From contig NZ_JAELVH010000004.1 in the NCBI RefSeq assembly GCF_019399235.1, forward strand, positions 1-64,000: DNA of 64,000 bases. Reading direction: 5' to 3'. Numbering within the stretch: position 1 is the stretch's first letter; each line of letters starts with the position of its first letter. The DNA is from Streptomyces poriferorum (lineage in GTDB: Bacteria > Actinomycetota > Actinomycetes > Streptomycetales > Streptomycetaceae). A program made the position numbers and the translations under genes. This document shows positions 51,605-60,151 of this stretch, one piece after another. The notes under the pieces were generated by a model. That model saw only the letters and a list, made by a program, of their open reading frames with translations. It searched no databases and had not been told where the DNA came from.

Positions 51605-52434
51605 CGTACGACGAGTTGGGTCAGGAGCAGGTCGGTCTCGTGCGTCTCGACCTCGAAGAGCCCGGTGCGGTCGGCGGTGAAGGTGAGGGTGACGGTCCGG
51701 CCGGCGGGCAGCCGCGCCTCCTTGTCGTAGCCGTGGACGTGCAGGGTGTCGTCGCGGTCGCTGCGCACGAGGAGGCGCACGGTCCGGCCCTTCCTGACCT
51801 CGGTGCGCCCCGGGGCGGGGTCGACCTTGCCGTCGCGGATCGATATCTCCGCGGTGGCGTCGGGGGTGGAGGCGGGCGCGGGTGCGGGTGCCGAGGTGGC
51901 GCCGCCCAGCGTGGTGGCGGCCTGGACCGGGGCGGAGCCGACCGCCCAGGCGGTGTGGTCGTCGGCGTAGAGGCGGGCGGTGAGCCGGGTGCCGCCTCCG
52001 GCGGCGCGCAGGAGCGACTTGGGGAGGTGGAACCAGGTGCCGTAGACGCGGGCGAGGGGGTGGCCGTCGAGGAAGAGCCGGGCGTGGCCGCGTCCCAGGA
52101 GTGCGGCGCCGCCGACGCTGTCCGGGGTGAACCGGAAGTTGCGTACGGAGAGGTGGACGTTCCAGCCGTCCTCCGAGTCGGGCCGGGCAGTGACGGCGAC
52201 TTCGGGGGCGCCCTGGGCGTCGACCTGGCGCAGCCGGTTGCCGGAGCCGTCGTCCGCGCTCAGGAGCCGGCCGTTGCTGCCGGTGGCCTGCTCATGGCTG
52301 GTGCCCGGCTTGTGGTGGGTGGTGGCCCGCCCCCCGCAGGCGCTCGCGCCCAGCAGGAGGGCGGCGGCGAGCAGGACGGCTGCGTACCCGCGTCCACGGG
52401 GCGGCGTCCATGCCCGGTTCGGGTGTCGGTTCAC
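51601..52434 (-). CDS. Lipoprotein with cupredoxin-like C-terminal domain
   Basis: 277-residue exported lipoprotein. Signal helix about residues 16-32 and lipobox LGASAC, giving Cys33 as the acylated residue. Residues 45-180 form an unrecognised domain. Residues about 195-277 (AEISIRDGKVDPAPGRTEVR, then LHVHGYDKEARLPAG and GLFEVETHETDLLL) look like a cupredoxin beta-sandwich with histidines in HVHG and ETHE as possible copper ligands; the typical Cys ligand is absent. It overlaps both neighbours by 4 bp, so a tight stoichiometric complex at the outer face of the membrane is likely (inference). Confidence 0.75.
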   Translation of the reverse strand: MNRHPNRAWTPPRGRGYAAVLLAAALLLGASACGGRATTHHKPGTSHEQATGSNGRLLSADDGSGNRLRQVDAQGAPEVAVTARPDSEDGWNVHLSVRNFRFTPDSVGGAALLGRGHARLFLDGHPLARVYGTWFHLPKSLLRAAGGGTRLTARLYADDHTAWAVGSAPVQAATTLGGATSAPAPAPASTPDATAEISIRDGKVDPAPGRTEVRKGRTVRLLVRSDRDDTLHVHGYDKEARLPAGRTVTLTFTADRTGLFEVETHETDLLLTQLVVR

Positions 52435-54593
52435 GATGGTTCCCCGTTCGGTTCCGCGGACGGTGGGGTGGACGAGGCAGGCCGGACAGGTTCCTTCGGA
52501 ACCGACGCGCCGTCAGCACCGGTGACCGGATCCGCAGCGGCCTCCTCGCTCCTTCCCGCGTCTGCCGCCGCCGTCTCCGCGTCCGACGCCGCCTCCGCGC
52601 GCTCACCGTGTCGGGCAGCGGCCACGACGGCCCACACCACCCAGACCAGGCCGAGCAGTCCCCGTACCCAGGCCGGGCTCAGCGGGATCCACGGGATCAT
52701 GAAGACACCCTTGTCCAGCGCGTCGAGCAGCGTCAGCCCGCCCAGCGCCACCGTGGTCCAGCCCAGCCCCGGACGCTCCCGGCGCAGCACCAGCCCGATG
52801 CCCGTCCACCAGAGCCCCGTCAGCAGCAGCGCGAGGGCGGGCACATAGCCGGAGGCCAGACCCATGGTCGACCCGGCCACGTCCAGTACGAGGCCGATGA
52901 GTCCGAGGACCGTGGCGGCCGTGGCGAGCCGGTCGGCCCGCAGCCGACGCCACCACAGCACCCCGCCGACCAGCACCAGCACCACCGCGATGCCGAGGGA
53001 CGCCTGTACCTCGACGCGCTCGATGCCGCGCGCCCCGTACCAGTCGCAGCCGGCCGGCAGCCGGCGCGCCTGCACGTTGTAGTCGGCGCAGACAAGCAAC
53101 TGGGCGAGCTTGACGGGCTCCCCCACCAGCCGGTCGGTGCCGCCGGTGACGGAGCCCCGCCCGGACCCGCACGAGGGCAGGGAGCGCGGGGTGGACGCGC
53201 CCGCGTCGGACTGCCAGCAGTTGCCCGCTCCCTGGCCGTCCCACCACACGTCGGCGCCGTTGGGGCGCGAGCGGCCCTGCTTGTCGGTGCCGAGGTGGTT
53301 GTCCGCGTACCGGTTGTGGTGCGAGGTGTCGGTCTGCTTGCCGAGGGCGTCCTCGCCGCGGATGAAGGCGGGCACGGCGCTCAGGAAGAAGGCGGCGCGC
53401 TTCTGCCCGTAGACCCAGTTGTTCTCGTAGAGGTTCCAGTTGCCGCCCGCGGTGATGATGCCGGTGCCGGGGGGCATGGAGATCTGCGGGCAGACCACCC
53501 CGTCCTCGTAACCGCGCTCGACGGGCGGCTTGGCGCAGGTGCCGTCGGCGACGTACGGGTAGTAGTCGGCGTTGTTGTCGTGGATCAGGTTGCGCTCGAA
53601 GCGGGCGTGGTTCTGCGGCAGCCCGGGGTGGCCGGGGAAGGCGCTGTCCATCGAGGCGCCGCCCATGTTGTGGTCGAACTCGTTGTCGTGGACGTAGACG
53701 GAGTCGCCCGCCGTGCCCGAGTAGCCGACCATGTTGTGGTGGCTGCGGCAGCCGGTGATCTCGATCGAGTAGCGCGGCACCTCGTAGCCGTAGCCGTCGT
53801 TGATGTCCGACGCGCTGCCCGGGTAGATGCCGGAGTCGCCGTTGCCGTAGGACTCGCAGTTCTTGTACAGGCCGTGGTCGCTGGCGAAGGTCAGGAAGCC
53901 GTACTCGTCGTTCCACCGGGTCAGGACGTCGTCGATGACGAAGCCGTCCTGGGCCAGGATGTACAGCGAGTTGAACGTGGTGCGCTGGGCGGTGAAGTTC
54001 TTGAAGTAGACGCCGTCGGAGCCGTCCGCGCGGACCGCGTTGAGCTTCTGGTACTTGGCGTCGATGACGACGTCCGTGCGCGCGGCGCCGGTGCCCTCGA
54101 TCTGGAGGTCCTTCTTGCCGAGGATCGCCACCAGGTTCTGGTTGTGCGGGCACTTCGCCTGCTGTTCGTAGCTCAGGATCTGATAGCCGAGCTGCGAGTT
54201 GGGGGCCTTCAGCCGGGCGCACTCCCCCTTCGGCGCCGGGAGCGAGGGCTCCTCCTCGTAGAGGCCGGGCAGGATCGCGATGTTCTTCCCGGGCCCGGTG
54301 ACGGCGTCGACGGCCTGCTGGAGATGGCGGTAGCCGGACTTCCGGCACCGGTCGAAGAGCGTCAGGTTCCTGGCCCGCAGGGCGTCCGGGAAACCGGATA
54401 TCCGGCGCTCGAAGTCGGCCCGGTCGCTCTTGCAGACCAGGAGATCGGGTTCGCCCGTGCGGTACGTGGGAACGCTGCCGGTGCCGTCGGGCAAGGTGAC
54501 CGGCCGTTCCTCGTGCGCCTGGGCGGCCGGGGCCGCGAGCAGGGCGGCCGCGAGCGCCGCCAGAACCACCAGAAGTCTTCGTGTCCACGACAT
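52431..54593 (-). CDS. Secreted right-handed beta-helix protein with C-terminal membrane anchor
   Basis: 720 residues. Signal peptide 1-26 (MSWTRRLLVVLAALAAALLA). Residues about 90-420 form a parallel beta-helix (PbH1-like repeats such as YKNCESYGNGDSGIYPGSAS, EITGCRSHHNMVGYSGTAGD and NLYENNWVYGQKRAAFFLS), a fold used for polysaccharide or surface binding and seen in NosD-like proteins. Four to five membrane helices follow (about 520-670), then an acidic, Ala-rich cytoplasmic tail. The ATG at 54593 is chosen to begin at the signal peptide. It is first in a three-gene ATGA-overlapped operon and divergent from hmgA. Confidence 0.8.
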   Translation of the reverse strand: MSWTRRLLVVLAALAAALLAAPAAQAHEERPVTLPDGTGSVPTYRTGEPDLLVCKSDRADFERRISGFPDALRARNLTLFDRCRKSGYRHLQQAVDAVTGPGKNIAILPGLYEEEPSLPAPKGECARLKAPNSQLGYQILSYEQQAKCPHNQNLVAILGKKDLQIEGTGAARTDVVIDAKYQKLNAVRADGSDGVYFKNFTAQRTTFNSLYILAQDGFVIDDVLTRWNDEYGFLTFASDHGLYKNCESYGNGDSGIYPGSASDINDGYGYEVPRYSIEITGCRSHHNMVGYSGTAGDSVYVHDNEFDHNMGGASMDSAFPGHPGLPQNHARFERNLIHDNNADYYPYVADGTCAKPPVERGYEDGVVCPQISMPPGTGIITAGGNWNLYENNWVYGQKRAAFFLSAVPAFIRGEDALGKQTDTSHHNRYADNHLGTDKQGRSRPNGADVWWDGQGAGNCWQSDAGASTPRSLPSCGSGRGSVTGGTDRLVGEPVKLAQLLVCADYNVQARRLPAGCDWYGARGIERVEVQASLGIAVVLVLVGGVLWWRRLRADRLATAATVLGLIGLVLDVAGSTMGLASGYVPALALLLTGLWWTGIGLVLRRERPGLGWTTVALGGLTLLDALDKGVFMIPWIPLSPAWVRGLLGLVWVVWAVVAAARHGERAEAASDAETAAADAGRSEEAAADPVTGADGASVPKEPVRPASSTPPSAEPNGEPS

Positions 54594-54652
54594 GAGCCGG
54601 AGAGTAGAGCATTGTTCATCTTTTGGAACCCCCCTGTGCCGCACGAATGCCG

Positions 54653-54681
54653 TTGACTCCCGGCGCTTCGATTCCTACGGT
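54653..54681 (+). promoter_or_regulatory. Sigma-70-type promoter of hmgA
   Basis: TTGACT (54653-54658), a 17-bp spacer and TACGGT (54676-54681) form a good housekeeping promoter with a leader of about 35 nt. GGATTC is repeated directly at 54690 and 54698, just downstream, and could be part of an operator. Confidence 0.75.
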
Positions 54682-54722
54682 TAAGCATAGGATTCCAGGA
54701 TTCTCATGCACCGGGAGCACAT

Positions 54723-56051
54723 ATGAGCGGCATCGAGCAGGCGCGGAAGACGGCGGAAGGGCTCGCGCACTCCGCCGGATTCGGCAATCAGCACAGCTCG
54801 GAAGCGGTGCCGGGAGCGCTGCCGCACGGCCGCAACTCGCCCCAGCGCGCCCCGCTGGGGCTCTACGCGGAGCAGCTCAGCGGTTCGGCCTTCACCGAGC
54901 CGCGCGTCAGCAACCGCCGCTCCTGGCTCTACCGGATCCGGCCCTCGGCGGCCCACCCGCCGTTCACCCGGACCGACAACGGCACCCTGCGCACCGCCCC
55001 GTTCACCGAGAGCGTCCCCGACCCCAACCGGCTGCGCTGGGACCCGCTCCCGGAGCCCGCGCCCGGCACGGACTTCCTTTCCGGTCTGTGGACGCTGGGC
55101 GGGAACGGCAACGCCGCCGAGCGCAGCGGAATGGCCGTGCACCTCTACGCCGCCAACACCGCCATGACCGACCGGGTGTTCAGCGACAGCGACGGCGAGC
55201 TCCTCATCGTCCCCGAGCACGGCGGTCTCCTGCTGCGCACCGAGCTGGGCCTGCTGCGCGCCGAACCGGGCCATGTGGCACTGATCCCGCGCGGTGTCCG
55301 CTTCCGGGTCGAACTGCTCGACGCCACCGCCCGCGGCTACGTCTGCGAGAACTACGGCAGTCCCTTCGTCCTCCCCGACCTCGGCCCGATCGGCGCCAAC
55401 GGCCTGGCGAACGCCCGGGACTTCCTCGCCCCGGTCGCCGCGTACGAGGACGTGGAGCGCCCGGTCGAGGTGGTCAACAAGTACTGCGGCAACCTCTGGT
55501 CGGCGACGTACGACCACTCGCCGCTGGATGTGGTCGCCTGGCACGGCAACCACACCCCGTACGTCTACGACCTGCGCCGGTTCAACGTCATCGGCTCGAT
55601 CAGCTACGACCACCCGGACCCGTCGATCTTCACGGTGCTGACCTCGCCCTCGGACACCCCCGGCCTGGCCGGGGTCGACTTCGTGGTGTTCGCGCCGCGC
55701 TGGCTGGTGGGCGAGGACACCTTCCGGCCGCCGTACTTCCACCGCAACGTCATGAGCGAGTACATGGGCCTGATCGAGGGCGCGTACGACGCGAAGACGG
55801 CCGGAAAGGGCGGCTTCGTACCCGGCGGCGGCTCCCTGCACAACATGATGTCGGCGCACGGACCGGACCGGGAGACCTTCGAACGGGCGAGCACGGCGGA
55901 GCTGAAGCCGCAGAAGATCGACGACGGTCTGGCCTTCATGTTCGAGACCCGCTGGCCGGTCACCGCGACCGGGCAGGCGGCGACGGCCGGACACCTCCAG
56001 CACGGCTACGACGACGTGTGGCAGGGTCTGAGCCGCAACTTCAGGCCGTAA
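54723..56051 (+). CDS. hmgA: Homogentisate 1,2-dioxygenase
   Basis: Fe(II) ring-cleaving dioxygenase of tyrosine/phenylalanine catabolism, converting homogentisate to maleylacetoacetate in the cytoplasm. 442 residues, the normal length. [19 protein letters not shown] at the N-terminus, [20 protein letters not shown] and [14 protein letters not shown] carry the conserved His/Glu iron-ligand region. A strong promoter lies upstream. Maleylacetoacetate isomerase and fumarylacetoacetase are not adjacent. A GntR gene follows and may regulate the pathway. The TAA stop is inside the first unit of a 27-bp tandem duplication. Confidence 0.97.
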   Translation: MSGIEQARKTAEGLAHSAGFGNQHSSEAVPGALPHGRNSPQRAPLGLYAEQLSGSAFTEPRVSNRRSWLYRIRPSAAHPPFTRTDNGTLRTAPFTESVPDPNRLRWDPLPEPAPGTDFLSGLWTLGGNGNAAERSGMAVHLYAANTAMTDRVFSDSDGELLIVPEHGGLLLRTELGLLRAEPGHVALIPRGVRFRVELLDATARGYVCENYGSPFVLPDLGPIGANGLANARDFLAPVAAYEDVERPVEVVNKYCGNLWSATYDHSPLDVVAWHGNHTPYVYDLRRFNVIGSISYDHPDPSIFTVLTSPSDTPGLAGVDFVVFAPRWLVGEDTFRPPYFHRNVMSEYMGLIEGAYDAKTAGKGGFVPGGGSLHNMMSAHGPDRETFERASTAELKPQKIDDGLAFMFETRWPVTATGQAATAGHLQHGYDDVWQGLSRNFRP

Positions 56052-56092
56052 GGGCCCCCGTGCCACTCCAGGCCGCAAGGGCCACGTGCCGC
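56041..56092. repeat. 27-bp tandem duplication spanning the hmgA stop
   Basis: AGGCCGTAAGGGCC at 56043 recurs as AGGCCGCAAGGGCC at 56070, each followed by a run ending GTGCC. The hmgA TAA (56049-56051) in copy 1 corresponds to CAA in copy 2, so the gene end itself was duplicated. Confidence 0.8.
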
Positions 56093-56103
56093 AGCGACGA
56101 CGA

Positions 56104-56904
56104 ATGCAGGTGACCCAGGTGCCGCAGCCCTCTCCGACACCCCCCGCGGCCCCGGGAGCCGCCTTCGCGCCCGACTCGCTGGTCCTGAACCGCAAGCTCC
56201 CGCTGTGGTACCAGGTCTCACAGTCGTTGCGGGCCTCGATACTGGGCCGCACCGCGGACGCCACCCTGCGGCTGCCGACCGAGGAACAGCTCGCCGCGCA
56301 CTACGGCGTCAGCGTCCTCACGATGCGGCAGGCACTCAAGGAGCTGGAGACGGAGGGGCTGATCAGCCGGCACCGGCGGCGCGGCACCTTCATCGAGCCC
56401 CGCGCACGCAGGGTGTCGCCGGTGCGGCTGATGGGTTCGATCGACGCGATCGTCGCCCAGCAGTCGGGCGAGCGCACCACCCTGCTCGAACACGGCCCGT
56501 CCCCGGTGCCGGGCGATGTCGCGGAGTACTTCCCCGGCTGCCCCGAAGTCATCGGCTACCGGCGCCTGCGGTGCGAGGAGGACACCGGCGAGCCGACCAA
56601 CTGGGCGCAGAACTGGGTCCATCCGGAGGCGGCGGCCGGAATCGACCCCGCCGACCTCGAACGCTGGCCGATGACCAAGGTGCTGCGCGACCGTGCCGGC
56701 GTCCCGATCGCCCGGATCACCGACACGGTCGAGGCCCGGCTCGCCGACCCGGCCACCGCCGGACTGCTCCGGGTCCCGCTGCTCAGCCCGATCCTGTACT
56801 ACACGGGCGTGGCGTACGACGAGAGCGGCCGGGTGGTCGATGTGGCGCAGATCCGCTACCGGGGCGACCGGTTCTCCTTCTCGGTCACGGTGGAGACCCA
56901 CTGA
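56104..56904 (+). CDS. GntR-family regulator, HutC/UTRA type
   Basis: Transcriptional regulator of about 266 residues: winged helix-turn-helix near residues 35-100 (YQVSQSLRASILGRTADATL, LAAHYGVSVLTMRQALKELE) and a UTRA effector domain with VIGYRRLRCEEDTGEP and VARITDTVEARLAD-like strands. It lies directly after hmgA on the same strand, so regulation of homogentisate degradation is a reasonable guess. The start is uncertain; ATG 56104 is chosen, and GTG 56086 lies within the duplicated gene-end DNA. A strong hairpin follows. Confidence 0.85.
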   Translation: MQVTQVPQPSPTPPAAPGAAFAPDSLVLNRKLPLWYQVSQSLRASILGRTADATLRLPTEEQLAAHYGVSVLTMRQALKELETEGLISRHRRRGTFIEPRARRVSPVRLMGSIDAIVAQQSGERTTLLEHGPSPVPGDVAEYFPGCPEVIGYRRLRCEEDTGEPTNWAQNWVHPEAAAGIDPADLERWPMTKVLRDRAGVPIARITDTVEARLADPATAGLLRVPLLSPILYYTGVAYDESGRVVDVAQIRYRGDRFSFSVTVETH

Positions 56905-56922
56905 CGGAAGCGGCGGCGGCCC

Positions 56923-56949
56923 GGTCCCGGCAGGCGCCCTGCCGGGACC
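56923..56949 (+). terminator. Hairpin terminator after GntR gene
   Basis: GGTCCCGGCAG and CTGCCGGGACC form a perfect 11-bp stem around GCGCC, 18 bp after the GntR stop. Confidence 0.75.
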
Positions 56950-57011
56950 CGTGGCGGCGCCGTTACGATGCCGGGGACGGCGGCAGACGTGGCGACGGGG
57001 AGGACGACACG

Positions 57012-58229
57012 GTGGCAGCTCCGGCAGCGGCCGGCTCCGGCGAGGGCCCGCGCAGCCCGCTCCTCGACGACCTCATGCCCTGGTCGGTGCGGCCGCTCAG
57101 GACCGGGCGTCCCTGGGTGACCGCCCCCGACGCGGGCTCCCTCAGGGCCCGTTGGGAGCGGCTCGTCCGGGCCCCCGACGCCGAGCGCGAGCGGCTCTTC
57201 GGGCCCACCCGTACGCGCGGCCCGCAGACCCCGGTGGCGGCCCTGCCCGGGCAGTCCACCGGGACCGGCCGCTTCGCCCGTGAGCCGGGCCCGTGCCCGG
57301 AGCCGGTACGGATCCTGCACGGGCCGTTCGACGAGCAGTGGCTGCTCCCCGACCACCGGCTGATCGACGTGGCCCGGCCCGAACTGTGGCGGGTCGCCGA
57401 CGGGCACCAGCTCTTCCTCCTCGAGCACGGCCGGGTGCCCCAGGACACCGGCCCCGCCCTCTCGGTGACCGCGCTGCTCCCCGACGGCCACTCCCCCGCC
57501 GGGCGGCCCGGCCGGATCCGTCCGCTGTTCCGGCGCCCCGGCGGCGGCGAACCCAATCTGGCCCCCGGGCTGCTCGGCCTGCTGAGGGCCCGCCACGGGG
57601 ACGCGGTCACCGCCGAGTCGGTACTGGCCTGGATCCTCGCGGCGGCCCGCCGCACTCCGGACGGCTGCGCGGTGCCGCTGCCCGCGGACACCGCGCGCTG
57701 GTCGGCGGGCGTGGAGCTGGGGCGCGAACTGCTGCGGGTCCAGTTGCGCGGGGCGCGGGACGGGGAGCGCCCCCGGCTGCCGGGCGGCCGGCGTCCCTAC
57801 GTGCGGGCCGCTGTGCCGCCCGCCCCGTCGGAGCTCTCCTACGATGCCGGGGAGCAGGTGCTGAACCTCGGTACGGGCCGCATCTCGCCGGTGCCCGCCG
57901 GTGCGTGGGAGTTCCGGGTGGGCGGCGTACGGGTGCTGGAGATGTGGTTCGGCCGCCGGACGGCGGCGCCCGGGGCCGGCGGCCTGGAGGCCGTACTGCC
58001 CCGCGCCTGGCCGCAGGAGTGGACGTCGGAGCTGCTGGAGCTGATCACGCTGCTCGCCCTGCTCGCCGAACTGCGGCCGCGGCAGGAGGAACTGGTGGCT
58101 GGTCCGGAGATCGGTGTGCCCGAACTGCGGGCGGCGGGGGTCCTGCCGGTGCCGGTGGCGGCCCGGCGTCCGGCGTCCGTGCTCGACCACCAGGAGGAGG
58201 GCCCGGACGGCCAGTTCGCGCTGCTGTGA
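57012..58229 (+). CDS. Stand-alone protein resembling type ISP restriction enzyme C-terminal domain
   Basis: 405 residues, cytoplasmic, with no signal or membrane helix. LLDDLMPWSVRPLRTGRPWV, LPGQSTGTGRFAREPGPCPE and DEQWLLPDHRLIDVARPELW match, from memory, Streptomyces proteins annotated 'type ISP restriction/modification enzyme', related to the C-terminal target-recognition part of single-chain enzymes such as LlaBIII. No methyltransferase (NPPY), helicase or nuclease motif is present here or next door, so restriction activity is unlikely on its own. A conserved DNA-binding or other adapted role is possible. The GTG at 57012 follows GGGGAGG. Confidence 0.65.
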   Translation: MAAPAAAGSGEGPRSPLLDDLMPWSVRPLRTGRPWVTAPDAGSLRARWERLVRAPDAERERLFGPTRTRGPQTPVAALPGQSTGTGRFAREPGPCPEPVRILHGPFDEQWLLPDHRLIDVARPELWRVADGHQLFLLEHGRVPQDTGPALSVTALLPDGHSPAGRPGRIRPLFRRPGGGEPNLAPGLLGLLRARHGDAVTAESVLAWILAAARRTPDGCAVPLPADTARWSAGVELGRELLRVQLRGARDGERPRLPGGRRPYVRAAVPPAPSELSYDAGEQVLNLGTGRISPVPAGAWEFRVGGVRVLEMWFGRRTAAPGAGGLEAVLPRAWPQEWTSELLELITLLALLAELRPRQEELVAGPEIGVPELRAAGVLPVPVAARRPASVLDHQEEGPDGQFALL

Positions 58230-58269
58230 GCCGGGCCGTCCGGCGCGCCCGCCCTTTCGCACGCGGCCG

Positions 58270-58456
58270 GAAGAGACCGGCGCCCGCCCCACACGCGCTG
58301 ACGAACGAGCTCAGCGCCCGGGCGAGCGCCCGAAGAGGCCGGCGTCCGCCCCCACACGCTGACGAACGGGCCGGGCGCCCGCCCCGCACGCGCCCGAAAG
58401 AACCAGCGCCCGCCCTACGCGCTCGCGAACGAGTCCAGCACCCGGGCGAGCGCCCG
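58270..58456. repeat. Three copies of a 62-bp gene-end repeat
   Basis: Units at 58270-58331, 58332-58395 and 58396-58456 share GAAGAG.CCGGCG.CCGCCC and GACGAACG cores. The third unit is the coding 3' end of the minus-strand TetR gene, including its stop (CTA 58415-58417). The first unit still encodes a related ALARALSSFVSA peptide on the minus strand but has lost the stop. Confidence 0.85.
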
Positions 58457-59125
58457 GTCGAACACGGCGTCCAGATCGATCGGTCCGGGGTCCTCGGCGA
58501 ATCCGGCCGCCATCCGCGGGTACTTCCCGGTCATGATCTGGCTGATCAGGTACCCGGTGCGCGCGGCCTGCTCCTGCTCCTCGGACCAGGGCAGCGACCG
58601 GCTGCGCTCCGCCGTGGCGATCTCGTTGGCGGTGTAGGTGGTGACGACGCCGTTGAGCATGGCGATGAGTTCCATCTTCTCGCCGAACCGCGCGTCGACC
58701 CCGTCCAGGCAGCTCAGCGCGTACTCCAGGTACCGCAAGGCGTTCGGGCTGAACCCGTAGACCGGCGACATCAGCCGGGGCACCCAGGTGTGGCGGTGCA
58801 TCATTCCCCGGGCCTGGTGGGCGAGGGCGAGAAGATCGGCGCGCCAGTCACCGGACGGGTCCGGGTACTCGTAGCCGGCACTGACCGCGTCGAGCATCAG
58901 CTCGTGCAGGTCCTCCTTGCGGGGGACGTAGTTGTAGAGCGACATGGTGCCGCAGCCGAGTTCGGCCGCCACCTTCCGCATCGACAGCGCGTCGAGCCCC
59001 TCCGCGTCCGCGATGCGCACGGCGGCCGCCGCGATGTCCGCCCGGCTGAACGCGGGCTTGGGGCCACGCCCCGCACGCTCGGGACGCGCCCAGATCACTT
59101 CCGGTACTGCGGGTCGCCCCACCAT
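58415..59125 (-). CDS. TetR-family repressor of a DrrAB-like exporter
   Basis: 236-residue repressor. HTH about residues 28-76: DIAAAAVRIADAEGLDALSM then LGCGTMSLYNYVPRKEDL; the C-terminal domain belongs to the TetR_C group common beside drug exporters. It is divergent from the ABC exporter, with a 17-bp TACGTAC palindrome between them and a second copy inside the exporter coding start. It probably represses both directions and is released by the exported compound. The ATG at 59125 follows GAGGTG. Its 3' end has been tandemly triplicated. Confidence 0.9.
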   Translation of the reverse strand: MVGRPAVPEVIWARPERAGRGPKPAFSRADIAAAAVRIADAEGLDALSMRKVAAELGCGTMSLYNYVPRKEDLHELMLDAVSAGYEYPDPSGDWRADLLALAHQARGMMHRHTWVPRLMSPVYGFSPNALRYLEYALSCLDGVDARFGEKMELIAMLNGVVTTYTANEIATAERSRSLPWSEEQEQAARTGYLISQIMTGKYPRMAAGFAEDPGPIDLDAVFDRALARVLDSFASA

Positions 59126-59153
59126 TGATCATCACCTCGATCACCATGGTAGT

Positions 59154-59170
59154 TACGTACACCGTACGTA
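59154..59170. promoter_or_regulatory. Operator 1 of the TetR/ABC exporter pair
   Basis: TACGTAC-ACC-GTACGTA has perfect 7-bp arms and covers the -35 position of the exporter promoter (-10 TACCGT at 59177). Confidence 0.8.
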
Positions 59171-59176
59171 GTGCGG

Positions 59177-59182
59177 TACCGT
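59177..59182 (+). promoter_or_regulatory. -10 box, leaderless ABC exporter transcript
   Basis: TACCGT lies 6 nt before the ATG at 59189 and between the two operators. Confidence 0.55.
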
Positions 59183-59188
59183 TGCGGC

Positions 59189-60151
59189 ATGACAACTACG
59201 TACGCTGTACTTAGTGAAGGTCTGGAGAAGCGCTTCGGCGACGTCCACGCGCTGCGCGGCCTCGATCTGGCCGTCGCCGAAGGCACCGTCTGCGGGGTGC
59301 TGGGGCGCAACGGCGCCGGCAAGACCACCGCCGTCCGCGTCCTCACCACGCTGACCGCACCCGACGGCGGCAGCGCCCGGATCGCGGGCCACGACGTGGT
59401 GCGGGAGGCCGGGGCCGTCCGGGCGGCGATCGGCGTCACGGGGCAGAGCGCCTCCGTCGACGGCGAGCTGTCCGGCCGGCAGAATCTGCGGCTCTTCGCC
59501 AGGCTGCTCAAGTACCGGGGCGAGGTGGCCCGCACCCGGGCCGACGAGCTCCTCGAACGCTTCGAGCTGACCGACGCCGCCGACCGCCCGGCCCGCACCT
59601 ACTCGGGCGGGATGCGCCGCCGCCTGGATCTCGCCGCCAGTCTGCTGGCCCGCCCGCAGGTGCTGTTCCTGGACGAACCGACCACCGGACTCGACCCGCA
59701 CAGCCGCAACCAGATCTGGGCGGCGGTACGGGAGCTGGCGGGCCGCGGCACCACCGTCCTGCTCACCACGCAGTACCTGGAGGAGGCCGATCAGCTGGCC
59801 GACGACATCGTGCTCGTCGACAGCGGCCGGGCCGCCCACAGCGGCAGCCCCGCCGAACTGAAGGCCAGGATCGGCAGTTACGCCGAGGTGGTCGTCGCGC
59901 ACGCATCCGCGCTCGGACCCGCCGCGGCGGTGCTGGACCAGCTGACGGGCACCGAGCCGGTGCTCGACCACGAGCGGCGCACGGTGGGCGCGGTCACCAC
60001 GGACCCCTCGCTCACCCTGCCCCGGATCGTCCGCGAACTGGACGCGGCGGGCGCGGCGGCGATCGACGCGAGTCTGCGCCCGCCCACCCTCGACGAGGTC
60101 TTCCTGCGCCTGACCGGACGCGGCACCCCCATCAAGGAGACGGCAGCATGA
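59189..60151 (+). CDS. Daunorubicin-resistance-type ABC exporter ATPase
   Basis: 320-residue ATPase of the DrrA family, energising export of a hydrophobic compound. Walker A GRNGAGKTTAVRVL, signature YSGGMRRRLDLAASL, Walker B VLFLDEPTTGLDPHSRNQIW, and the DrrA C-terminal region with LRPPTLDEVFLRLTGR. ATG 59189 is preferred over an upstream GTG at 59171 because a -10 box lies 6 nt before it. Codons 3-9 (TTYAVLS region) coincide with the second operator. The stop overlaps the permease ATG (ATGA). Confidence 0.93.
   Translation: MTTTYAVLSEGLEKRFGDVHALRGLDLAVAEGTVCGVLGRNGAGKTTAVRVLTTLTAPDGGSARIAGHDVVREAGAVRAAIGVTGQSASVDGELSGRQNLRLFARLLKYRGEVARTRADELLERFELTDAADRPARTYSGGMRRRLDLAASLLARPQVLFLDEPTTGLDPHSRNQIWAAVRELAGRGTTVLLTTQYLEEADQLADDIVLVDSGRAAHSGSPAELKARIGSYAEVVVAHASALGPAAAVLDQLTGTEPVLDHERRTVGAVTTDPSLTLPRIVRELDAAGAAAIDASLRPPTLDEVFLRLTGRGTPIKETAA
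59197..59213. promoter_or_regulatory. Operator 2, inside the exporter coding sequence
   Basis: TACGTAC-GCT-GTACTTA repeats operator 1 with one arm mismatch and overlaps codons 3-9 of the ATPase gene, a position suited to blocking early transcription of a leaderless mRNA. Confidence 0.75.

Noticed and set aside
57012..58229. Complete restriction-modification system
   Set aside because: No methyltransferase, nuclease or helicase motif is found in this gene or its neighbours.
59171..59188. Upstream GTG start for the exporter ATPase
   Set aside because: It would place the -10 box TACCGT inside the coding region; the ATG at 59189 has the correct spacing and family N-terminus.
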